In this document: positions 5,422 through 11,563 of the stretch, piece after piece
Layout: every line of letters begins with the position of its first letter
Numbering within the stretch: position 1 is the stretch's first letter
Assembly: GCA_002721375.1 (NCBI GenBank)
Contig: PBKH01000063.1
Span: forward strand, 25,087 to 36,649
DNA: 11,563 nt
Direction of reading: 5' to 3'
From: Verrucomicrobiales bacterium
GTDB lineage: Bacteria > Verrucomicrobiota > Verrucomicrobiia > Limisphaerales > UBA1096
Notes under the pieces: model-generated
The model's database searches: none
What the model was told of the DNA's origin: nothing
What the model saw: only the letters and a program-made list of their open reading frames with translations
Program-made: the position numbers and the translations under genes

Positions 5422-8334
5422 TCAGTTACGGGTAATAGCCTCATCCATACCGAGCACGGCGTTGGCTAGCGATGCGTAAGCGGCCATTTCCACCGAATCG
5501 AACTCATCAGCTCTGGGCGATTCGCCAACTGTCAACAATCGCAAGGCTTCCTCTGGTTCTTCGCGAAAGCTAGCCTGTAACTCCGCCAGACCTCCGCGCA
5601 AGAGTCCCAATTCATGGATCGTGGGACGTCGGCCACACACAAGTCGGTACAACAGTGTCAACCGCGACTCCGTCGTCGCCCCACCGTAACGCAACACACG
5701 TCCAGCTAGCTTTCGTGACGCCTCGACAAACGTAGGATCATTCATCAATACGAGTGCGGCAAGAGGTGTGTTCGTCTTTGCGCGATTCAGTACACACACC
5801 TCACGCGATGGCGCATCGAACGCCTGCATATTCGGCGGGGGCACGGAGCGTTTCCAGTAGGTATACAAACTCCGACGGTACAACTTCTCGCCATGATCCT
5901 GAACAAAACGCGGCACGTTCTGGTATACTACATCGTCCCAAAGCCCGGGCGGTTGATAAGGCCGAACGCTCTCACCGCCAAGCCAGCCGACGAGCAACCC
6001 TCCCGTCGATAGTGCGTGGTCACGGATCATTTCCGCAGGCAGCCGAAACCGCGACCCTCGTGCAATCAGCCGGTTGGCCGGGTCAGCCTCGAGCAACGCC
6101 TGCGAGACACGCGATGACTGCCGATAAGTCGCCGACATTACAATGAGCTTGTGCATGGCCTTGCGGTTCCAGCCGCTTCGAACAAACTCCGTAGCCATCC
6201 AGTCGAGCAACTCAGGATGTGACGGCCACTCGCCCTGCGCACCGAAATCCTCCACAGATTTCACGATGCCGGTGCCAAAATGCATCTGCCAAAGCCGATT
6301 TATGGTAACCCGAGCCGTCAGAGGGTTTGCCTCACTTACCAGCCACTTGGCCAAACCGAGTCGGTCCCGGGAAAGATCGCTCGGCCATTGGCCAAACGCA
6401 GCCGGCAGGCCGGCATTGACCTCAACATCGGTTGGTTGATCGTACTGGCCGCGATTCAATACGAAGGTCTTACGTGGCGGAGATTTCTCACCCATAACCA
6501 TTGTGGTTGGAACCTCGCCCTCAAGTTTAGCCAAGCGACTTCGTACTATATCAAGTTGCTTTTCCAGTGCGGATTTTTTTTTCATGACCAAGCCGGATTT
6601 GTCCCAGTAAACCGTACCATCAAACTGAGTAAATGCCCAACCTGTGATCTGCGCCCCGGCAATTAGACCCACTGAATTGGCCTCGACTTCCAGCCTTACC
6701 CATTCGCCTGCCTTAGGCAATGGCCCGAGCTTACGACGACTGACTGTGCCCTCCTTGCCCCAACCAATTTTTTCCTCACCCCAGTAAACGCGATGCTCCC
6801 AACTTTTGCCATCATTCCACTGCAACATGATCTGCTTCGGCAAATTTTTTGGATCCAGATAAACGTAGGTGAACAGCCGCATATTACTGTCAACACGAAG
6901 CGGCAGCTTTGAATTTTGAACGAGGTGCTGCCCTCTACCTTCACTGCTTCGACGATGCGATTTTTTCCCGCTGAAAACAGGATGTTCTGGGCTACTGACA
7001 AACTCGAACCCAGCCCCGCCACCGCCATTACCCAGCGCATCGACACCCTCCGGCAATGCGTCATCAATCCAGACAAACTCCGTAAAATCGGCAGATAGAG
7101 GCTCGTTATAAACCACCGATTTGAGTTGCATTTCCTGTTCATGTAAGGCGGCCATCAATTCCCGCTGCAAAGCAGTTGGCGCCTTTAGGAAAGGCTGATC
7201 TGCCTGCTTGTCAGCATTGCCAACATGCGCACGCTCCGGCACATTATTGAAAAATGAATAAAACTCATAAAACTCCTTCTGCGAAATCGGGTCATATTTG
7301 TGATCGTGGCAGCGCGCACACCCAAAGGTGAGTCCAAGAAAGACGGCTGAGGTCGTCTCCACGCGATCGACCACCGTCTCGACCCGGTACTCCTCGTCGA
7401 TCACACCGCCCTCGCTCTGGATGGAGTGATTACGGTTGAACCCGGTGGCAACCTTCTGTTCTACTGTAACATCAGGCAACAGATCACCGGCCAATTGCTC
7501 AATAGTAAATTGGTCAAACGGCATATTGTCGTTGAACGCCATGATCACCCAGTCGCGCCAAGGCCACATCACTCGGCGGCGATCGAGACTATAACCGTGC
7601 GAATCAGCATATCGGGCGGCATCGAGCCAGTCGATCGCCATCCGCTCACCGTAACGCGGCGAAGCAAGCAACCGGTCGACCACCCCCTCGTATGCGAACG
7701 GTGATGTGTCCAACAAAAAAGCATCGATCTCCGCCGGAGTTGGGGGCAGGCCGGTCAAGTCGAAAGTTACCCGCCGCAACAGTGTCTCCAGGTCCGCCTC
7801 CGGCGAAGGTTGCAGCCCTACTGAACGCAACTTGGCTAAAATGAACCGATCGATTCCGCCTCTTGACCAGCCGGAACCACCGGCGACAGGAAGAGGCGGG
7901 CGTATAGGTGGAATGAATGCCCAGTGTTTCTCCCACCGAGCGCCCTGCTCGATCCATCGCCGAAGCGTCCCCACCTCCGATTCCGTCAATACTCGACCCG
8001 AATCCTCCGGCGGCATCTTCTCTTGCGAGTCGGAGTGACTAATACGCTTGAAAAGTTCGCTCGCCTCAGGCTTCCCGGCTACGACCACGGATTTACCTTC
8101 GTCCCCAATATCCAGCCGGAGGTCGGCCTTTCGCTTGGCTGCATCCGGCCCGTGGCACTCAAAACAATTGTCAGAAAGGATCGGCCGAATATCTCGATTA
8201 TACTGAACCGACTCAACTCCCAAAACCATTGGCCAAGGACAAGCCAACGCAACAAGTGAAAGCCAAACGCAAAAACGTGATGGAAAGCAAAAAGGCAAGG
8301 CAAAGAGAGTAAAGCCCCAATCTCTCCAGGCCAA
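5422..8334 (-). CDS. PSD1-type planctomycete cytochrome (PSCyt1-DUF1549-DUF1553)
   Basis: 970 residues, secreted. A Sec-like hydrophobic stretch lies at residues ~22-40. Domain order: PSCyt1 at ~45-130 with heme motif CFECH (57-61) and a candidate Met ligand in KMPPEDSG; DUF1549 at ~160-370 with DWLDAARYADSHGYSLD and a second CxxCH, CARCHDHKYDPI (339-350); a beta-rich insert at ~415-585 (WIDDALP, EHPVFSGKKSHRR, YVYLDPKNLPKQIMLQWNDG, TGWAFTQFDGTVYW) that may be a carbohydrate-binding-like sandwich; a short charged helix at ~586-607; and DUF1553 at ~655-920 (INRLWQMHFGTGIV, DFGAQGEWPSHPELLDW, MSATYRQSS). The family is typical of Planctomycetes and Verrucomicrobia and is tied by context to DUF1501 proteins and polymer breakdown; no reaction is proven. 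The start is uncertain. A TAA lies two codons upstream of TTG 8334, no ATG precedes the signal region, and TTG 8298 is an alternative that shortens the N-terminus by 12 residues. Confidence 0.93.
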   Translation of the reverse strand: MAWRDWGFTLFALPFCFPSRFCVWLSLVALACPWPMVLGVESVQYNRDIRPILSDNCFECHGPDAAKRKADLRLDIGDEGKSVVVAGKPEASELFKRISHSDSQEKMPPEDSGRVLTESEVGTLRRWIEQGARWEKHWAFIPPIRPPLPVAGGSGWSRGGIDRFILAKLRSVGLQPSPEADLETLLRRVTFDLTGLPPTPAEIDAFLLDTSPFAYEGVVDRLLASPRYGERMAIDWLDAARYADSHGYSLDRRRVMWPWRDWVIMAFNDNMPFDQFTIEQLAGDLLPDVTVEQKVATGFNRNHSIQSEGGVIDEEYRVETVVDRVETTSAVFLGLTFGCARCHDHKYDPISQKEFYEFYSFFNNVPERAHVGNADKQADQPFLKAPTALQRELMAALHEQEMQLKSVVYNEPLSADFTEFVWIDDALPEGVDALGNGGGGAGFEFVSSPEHPVFSGKKSHRRSSEGRGQHLVQNSKLPLRVDSNMRLFTYVYLDPKNLPKQIMLQWNDGKSWEHRVYWGEEKIGWGKEGTVSRRKLGPLPKAGEWVRLEVEANSVGLIAGAQITGWAFTQFDGTVYWDKSGLVMKKKSALEKQLDIVRSRLAKLEGEVPTTMVMGEKSPPRKTFVLNRGQYDQPTDVEVNAGLPAAFGQWPSDLSRDRLGLAKWLVSEANPLTARVTINRLWQMHFGTGIVKSVEDFGAQGEWPSHPELLDWMATEFVRSGWNRKAMHKLIVMSATYRQSSRVSQALLEADPANRLIARGSRFRLPAEMIRDHALSTGGLLVGWLGGESVRPYQPPGLWDDVVYQNVPRFVQDHGEKLYRRSLYTYWKRSVPPPNMQAFDAPSREVCVLNRAKTNTPLAALVLMNDPTFVEASRKLAGRVLRYGGATTESRLTLLYRLVCGRRPTIHELGLLRGGLAELQASFREEPEEALRLLTVGESPRADEFDSVEMAAYASLANAVLGMDEAITRN

Positions 8335-8340
8335 GCGCTG

Positions 8341-8862
8341 TTATTGACCCTTGTCTTTTAGCTCGGTGTTGGTTTGAGCGCCATGTTTACGGAGAATCTT
8401 GGTGATCTCCGGCAGATCAAACTTGATTGCCAGATCTAGCGGAGTGTCCGAAACCTTTTCCTGATTTTCCCCCTGCCCAAATAAACGATTGCGAACCGTA
8501 GTATCCGCCCCGGCAAGAAGCAACTGACCCACTACAACCAAGTCTTCTTGCCCCACCGCCACATGTAACGCAGTCCAACCATTATTGCTTTGTGCGTTCA
8601 AGTCAGCACCAACCACTACAAGCCGATCGATCATTTTTTGACGTCCATGGTAGGACGCTTGAATCAGCGGCGTATTACCCCACCGACTGTCCTTTAGATT
8701 GACATCGATGTCCGCTTCAAGATGCTGATTGAAAGCCATAAAATCATCCACTGTGATTGCTTCATGGATGGAGATTTTTGGCGCATGCACGGAAGATTGT
8801 TTCAGCGAACAACAGCCTGCACTTAAAGCCATAAAAGTAAAAAACCAATAAAACAGTTTCAT
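8341..8862 (-). CDS. Ankyrin repeat lipoprotein
   Basis: 173 residues from ATG 8862. The N-terminus is a lipoprotein signal: MKLFYWFFTFMALSAGC with the acylated cysteine at 17. The lipobox is slightly atypical, with Ser at -3. The rest is three to four ankyrin repeats: a degenerate one at ~31-60 (ISIHEAITVDDF), clear ones at ~62-93 (NTPLIQASYHGRQKMIDRL) and ~95-127 (GWTALHVAVGQEDLVVVGQL), and a last one at ~139-165 (DTPLDLAIKFDLPEITKILR) after a loop insertion. The C-terminal phrase KILRKHGAQTNTELKDKG is typical of a short secreted ankyrin family common in Verrucomicrobia. Ankyrins bind proteins, so an adaptor role for the exported cytochrome/DUF1501 partners is possible, but this is inference. 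It is the first gene of a minus-strand operon. Its TAA is only 6 bases before the cytochrome's TTG, in the same reading frame. GC content is lower than that of the following gene. Confidence 0.85.
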   Translation of the reverse strand: MKLFYWFFTFMALSAGCCSLKQSSVHAPKISIHEAITVDDFMAFNQHLEADIDVNLKDSRWGNTPLIQASYHGRQKMIDRLVVVGADLNAQSNNGWTALHVAVGQEDLVVVGQLLLAGADTTVRNRLFGQGENQEKVSDTPLDLAIKFDLPEITKILRKHGAQTNTELKDKGQ

Positions 8863-8954
8863 AAAAACATATACTGTACCGATCTATAATTACAGCAAGC
8901 GAGCCAACGCTTAAAGCCGAGAGTATTTATACAAATTAAAAAATGATAATAAAA
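8863..8954 (-). promoter_or_regulatory. Upstream region of the ankyrin-cytochrome-DUF1501 operon
   Basis: This 92-base A/T-rich spacer separates the serine hydrolase gene from the ankyrin gene, both on the minus strand. It is the only gap large enough to hold a promoter for the three-gene operon. Read on the minus strand, GTATAAATACT (8932-8922) contains a TATAAA that could serve as a -10 box and also a small GTAT-TT-ATAC type symmetry. No matching -35 element is convincing. No hairpin with a T-tract was found after the hydrolase stop, so read-through from that gene is possible. Confidence 0.3.
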
Positions 8955-10058
8955 TTATTTTGAAGCCTTAAGTCCAGCAACAGTTTGCTTTAGTTTTCTT
9001 AGGCCCTTTTCATTACTGGGCAACGGTTTGTTCTTTAAGGCGGGAAGCAAGTATTTCCAAACTAGGTTCAACTGCACCTGCATGTCCGCATTGTTGGCGG
9101 TCATCGCAACGACAGTATTATATTGCGGCATCACGATACAGAACTGACCACCCTTTCCGTCTCCACGGTAGGCACCATGTCGGCATTGCCAAAATTGAAA
9201 TCCGTATCCAACCAACCAGTCCGAATGGGGCATGATGATACCTTTGCTGTTATCAACCTGCTTGCTGGTGGCCATATTAACCCAACTCTCAGGTACTATT
9301 TGTTTGCCGTTCCATTTACCTTTCTGAAGATAAAGTTGGCCAAACTTGGCTATGTCCTCAGTGCACACATGCAGACCATATCCACCAATAGTTATCTCCT
9401 GCGGACAGGTCTCCCACTTTGGCTTAGCGATGCCGAGTGGCTTGAACAGTCGCGGCTCAAGATATTCAATCAGGTTTTCTCCGGTCGTTTTTTTCACAAT
9501 GACTCCAAGCATATAGGAAGCAGCCGTATTATACCGAAAAAATGTTCCGGGCTTGTGCTTGACTGAGTGCGCTAAGAATTGCTTTACCCAATCGGCGTCG
9601 CTTTCCCTAACTCGTGGTGGTAGTTCATGCCCGGCTGTCATGGTCAATAGATCGCGAATACGCATCTCCTTGAGATTTTCGGATGGATTATTGGGGGCAT
9701 CATCAGGAAAATACTTCAGCACCTTGTCATCGATCGCCAACTTACCCTCGGCTTGGGCCAATCCTACCGCCGTGGAGGTAAAACTTTTGGTAAGCGACCA
9801 CATGATGTGCGGCTTATCAGGCGATTCAGGGGCCCACCAACACTCCGCAATCACATGCCCATCTCGCACTAGCATGAAGCTATGAATAGCGTCGAGTTCC
9901 TTGTCGGCAGCTTGTACAAATTTCAGAATGGAAACCGATGACACACCGTGAGCCTCCGGCATGCTTCTGGGCAGACTAGATTCCGCACTAAAGACGACAT
10001 GCGAAGCGAAAAGACCAAGCACCACACCAAGCGATTGAATAGAAGTCGTTTTAATCAT
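8955..10058 (-). CDS. Secreted serine hydrolase, beta-lactamase/transpeptidase-like (class C fold)
   Basis: 367 residues from ATG 10058; no clear ribosome site. A Sec signal peptide covers about residues 1-25 (LGVVLGLFASHVVFSA, cleavage near SAES). The Beta-lactamase family (PF00144) pattern is visible: the nucleophile motif SLTK at 88-91 (context MWSLTKSFTSTAVGL), RDLLTMTAGHE at 135-144, a second motif YNT at 176-178 in FRYNTAASYMLG (standing where many members have YxN or YNS), LFKPLGI, and a C-terminal GDGKGGQ at 299-305, where others carry the third active-site motif. The length is normal for esterase, amide hydrolase or D-Ala-D-Ala peptidase members. The substrate cannot be told from sequence. 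It is divergent from the secreted beta-propeller gene across 141 bases. It sits upstream of the ankyrin operon on the same strand, but with a 92-base gap that suggests separate control. Confidence 0.9.
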   Translation of the reverse strand: MIKTTSIQSLGVVLGLFASHVVFSAESSLPRSMPEAHGVSSVSILKFVQAADKELDAIHSFMLVRDGHVIAECWWAPESPDKPHIMWSLTKSFTSTAVGLAQAEGKLAIDDKVLKYFPDDAPNNPSENLKEMRIRDLLTMTAGHELPPRVRESDADWVKQFLAHSVKHKPGTFFRYNTAASYMLGVIVKKTTGENLIEYLEPRLFKPLGIAKPKWETCPQEITIGGYGLHVCTEDIAKFGQLYLQKGKWNGKQIVPESWVNMATSKQVDNSKGIIMPHSDWLVGYGFQFWQCRHGAYRGDGKGGQFCIVMPQYNTVVAMTANNADMQVQLNLVWKYLLPALKNKPLPSNEKGLRKLKQTVAGLKASK

Positions 10059-10199
10059 GGATTAGATGCAGGAAATCATAATCCGGATCAAACCGAAAGT
10101 CAGCCATTTCAGTGGCTCGATAATAACAATGCATATCCAATGAAAAACGAAAAAGCAGGGCTTGTATTATCGATTAATCAGAATGACGGTTTGTTCACC
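10059..10199. promoter_or_regulatory. Divergent intergenic region with a small inverted repeat
   Basis: This 141-base region lies between the divergently transcribed serine hydrolase and beta-propeller genes, so it must hold the hydrolase promoter and probably both. Bases 10102-10117 read AGCCA-TTTCAG-TGGCT, a perfect 5-base inverted repeat with a 6-base loop near the middle, which is a possible shared operator. TAATAA at 10121-10126 is a possible -10 element for the plus strand. No -35 element is clear. An in-frame ATG at 10140 precedes the preferred propeller start. Confidence 0.3.
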
Positions 10200-11285
10200 A
10201 TGAAAAACCAACCCTTTGCATCTCTGATTGCCACCTTGCTAGCGTGTATCACATCTTGGTCAAGTGATCTGCTCGCCAATACGTTTGCCTACGTCTCTCT
10301 AGATGGAGAAAACAAGATAGTCGTTTATTCTGTCAACGATTCGGACGGTATGCTAAGCCGACAATCGGAAACGAAGCTGGAAGGCAGTGCCGGACCACTC
10401 TGCGTTTCACCGGATCAAAGATTTCTTTTTGCCTCCGTCCGATCGGCCGGCAAACTGACCGCATTCCGAATCTTGCCAGATGACGGCCGACTTATTCACA
10501 TCAACTCGGTATCGGCCGGCATTAACCCAGCGTACGTGGCAACCGATCGAACTGGTCGCCATCTATTAACTGCATACTATACAGAAGGTAAGATCACCTC
10601 GCATGCGATCGGCAAAGGCGGCCACATCAGTACAAAGGCAACCCAAGAACTACCCACCGCGGACAAGGCGCACGCAATCATGACGGACCGAGAGAACAGA
10701 TTCGCCTACGTGCCGCACACAGGCCCAAACACAATCTTCCAGTTCGCATTTGACGAAAAGCGTGGTCGATTCAAAGCACTGGAACCGCTTCGGTTAAGCA
10801 CCGGTACTAATACCGGACCACGTCAGTTTGCCCTTCACCCCAAACTCGACATGGTTTACTTTGACTACGAACAAGGTAGTGCAATTGCTGCATTCAACTT
10901 AGACCGCAAGACCGGACGACTTGCATTTCGCGAGCGTCTGAGCACGCTCCCGAAGTCGTACCAGAATAATAACTCCAATGCGCGAATTGAAATCACGCCC
11001 GATGGTCGTTTTCTTTATGTGGCAAATCGCGGGCATAACAGCCTAGCGGGTTTTGCAACCGACCCAAAGAACGGAATGCTCAAAGCAATCGGGCGAACTC
11101 CAACTGAGGCAGTGCCGCGAGGATTCAATATTGATCCAACTGGCAAATATCTGTATGCAGCTGGCCAAGCATCAGGAAAACTAGCGGCGTATCGCATCGA
11201 CCGTGAAAACGGCTCACTCAACCGTTTTGCCACCTATGAGGTTGGCGAACGACCATGGTGGGTGTTAGTGACTGAAACCAACTAG
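10200..11285 (+). CDS. Secreted lactonase-family seven-bladed beta-propeller protein
   Basis: 361 residues from ATG 10200. This start places a Sec signal peptide first (MKNQPFASLIATLLACITSW, cleavage likely near DLLAN-TFAYV). The frame is open upstream, and ATG 10140 would add 20 residues ahead of the signal, which is less likely. The mature protein repeats the blade pattern of the lactonase / 3-carboxymuconate cyclase family (PF10282): GPLCVSPDQRFLFASV near 65, PAYVATDRTGRHLLTAYY near 110, AHAIMTDRENRFAYVPHTG near 157, GPRQFALHPKLDMVYF near 206, ARIEITPDGRFLYVANRGHN near 261, and PRGFNIDPTGKYLYAAGQASG near 306. The family includes the cytoplasmic 6-phosphogluconolactonase of E. coli. This copy is exported, so a sugar-lactone or other extracellular role is more likely than the pentose phosphate pathway; many such propellers have no known activity. 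The gene diverges from the serine hydrolase. No terminator is evident after the stop. Confidence 0.9.
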   Translation: MKNQPFASLIATLLACITSWSSDLLANTFAYVSLDGENKIVVYSVNDSDGMLSRQSETKLEGSAGPLCVSPDQRFLFASVRSAGKLTAFRILPDDGRLIHINSVSAGINPAYVATDRTGRHLLTAYYTEGKITSHAIGKGGHISTKATQELPTADKAHAIMTDRENRFAYVPHTGPNTIFQFAFDEKRGRFKALEPLRLSTGTNTGPRQFALHPKLDMVYFDYEQGSAIAAFNLDRKTGRLAFRERLSTLPKSYQNNNSNARIEITPDGRFLYVANRGHNSLAGFATDPKNGMLKAIGRTPTEAVPRGFNIDPTGKYLYAAGQASGKLAAYRIDRENGSLNRFATYEVGERPWWVLVTETN

Positions 11286-11295
11286 AGTTTAAAAC

Positions 11296-11307
11296 ATCAC
11301 CTGTGAT
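11296..11307. promoter_or_regulatory. Short palindrome upstream of the NTF2-like gene
   Basis: The 69-base spacer between the propeller stop and the NTF2-like start contains ATCAC-CT-GTGAT, a perfect 5-base inverted repeat with a 2-base centre, 47 bases before the ATG. The stem is too short, and the following bases too poor in T, for an intrinsic terminator. The position would suit an operator. A/T-rich sequence (TATTTATTTATTG, 11331-11343) follows, but no paired promoter boxes are convincing. Confidence 0.2.
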
Positions 11308-11354
11308 TTCTGTACTAGCTTTTGCTACCATATTTATTTATTGCACTTGCCGTT

Positions 11355-11563
11355 ATGATTGAAGGTTTTACAAAATTTCTTTCTACGTTTGGACCCGAAA
11401 ACATCAAAGAACTTACTAAACTTTATAGCCACGATGTTGAATATGAAGATCCGATCAACAAAACCGTAGGATTACGACATTTAACGTTGGTATTCGAAGA
11501 CCTCATTAAGGTCTTTTCTGATATCAAAATCGTCGTTAAAGAAACCTCATCAACTAATCATCT
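11355..11563 (+). CDS. NTF2/SnoaL-like protein, 3' truncated by window edge
   Basis: The frame is open from ATG 11355 to the right edge, giving 69 complete codons and no stop. The fragment (FLSTFGPENIKELTKLYSHD, then VEYEDPIN, then VGLRHLTLVFEDLIKVF) fits the N-terminal half of a nuclear transport factor 2-like/SnoaL-like cone: two helices, the recognisable LYxxDVxYxDPxxxxxGLxxL phrase, and a third helix. Members are about 130-150 residues long. Some are small enzymes and many are of unknown function. In many proteobacteria a close relative begins a light- or stress-controlled cluster with a short-chain dehydrogenase, a DUF1365 protein and a cyclopropane-fatty-acid-synthase-like methyltransferase. 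Whether that holds here cannot be seen. No Shine-Dalgarno sequence precedes the ATG. The fragment is much more AT-rich than the propeller gene. Confidence 0.7.
   Translation, partial: MIEGFTKFLSTFGPENIKELTKLYSHDVEYEDPINKTVGLRHLTLVFEDLIKVFSDIKIVVKETSSTNH

Noticed and set aside
5754..6666. Plus-strand open frames opposite the cytochrome gene (5754-6146, 6143-6439, 6280-6666)
   Set aside because: They are antisense shadows of a well supported long gene and show no recognisable family, signal or repeat pattern.
7426..8259. Plus-strand open frames opposite the N-terminal part of the cytochrome gene
   Set aside because: The DUF1549 and PSCyt1 motifs on the minus strand are unambiguous; the plus frames look like random composition.
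9123..9885. Plus-strand open frames opposite the serine hydrolase
   Set aside because: They are antisense to a gene with an SxxK motif, signal peptide and full family length.
8955..10058. Antibiotic-resistance beta-lactamase
   Set aside because: SxxK is shared by many esterases and peptidases of this fold. YNT and GKGGQ do not specify a beta-lactamase, and there is no resistance context.
9948..11285. Longer version of the propeller gene starting at 9948
   Set aside because: It would run antisense through the start of the serine hydrolase gene and hide the signal peptide at ATG 10200.
10200..11285. Quorum-quenching AHL lactonase
   Set aside because: Those enzymes are mostly metallo-beta-lactamase or phosphotriesterase-like folds. 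A PF10282-type propeller gives no support for AHL cleavage.

Overview
The window looks like chromosomal DNA from a member of the PVC group, most likely a marine or freshwater Verrucomicrobium. The pointers are family-level: a TIGR02603-type heme-binding protein; a PSCyt1/DUF1549/DUF1553 cytochrome next to a Tat-exported DUF1501 protein; and a short ankyrin lipoprotein of the kind found beside such genes. The start sites generally lack a clear Shine-Dalgarno sequence. Taxonomy is inferred from these families, not from a marker gene. No rRNA, tRNA, CRISPR array, insertion sequence or integrase was seen.

Layout. (1) Bases 2-1333, plus strand: the C-terminal part of a large secreted protein with helical repeats and a c-type heme domain; its 5' end lies outside the window. 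(2) 1380-3410 and 3418-3954, plus: a multidomain TIR / transmembrane / TolB-FlgO-like / TPR protein, followed 7 bases later by a small secreted protein of unknown function. (3) 8862 down to 3985, minus: a probable three-gene operon with 6 and 3 bases between genes, namely ankyrin lipoprotein, then PSCyt1-DUF1549-DUF1553 cytochrome, then DUF1501. It converges on block 2 with a 30-base gap. (4) 10058-8955, minus: a secreted serine hydrolase of the beta-lactamase/transpeptidase fold. It is divergent from (5) 10200-11285, plus: a secreted lactonase-type seven-bladed beta-propeller. (6) 11355 to the right edge, plus: the start of an NTF2/SnoaL-like protein.

How they may work together. Most products carry export signals (Sec, Tat or lipobox), so the region mainly encodes envelope functions. 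The DUF1549/DUF1553 plus DUF1501 pair is abundant in Planctomycetes and Verrucomicrobia and is often linked to polysaccharide breakdown, but its biochemistry is unsettled. The TIR protein stands apart. A cytoplasmic TIR domain that keeps the candidate catalytic glutamate is joined through one membrane span to a sensor-like half. That architecture resembles class III adenylyl cyclases of the TolB-TPR type with the cyclase replaced by TIR. It is the best candidate here for an under-described signalling or defence system.

Base composition is patchy. Single 60-base lines give 35% GC in the first gene (481-540), 62% in the TIR part (1441-1500), 33-37% in the TPR part of the same gene (2641-2700, 3181-3240), 60% in the cytochrome gene (7321-7380), and 33% in the last partial gene (11401-11460).
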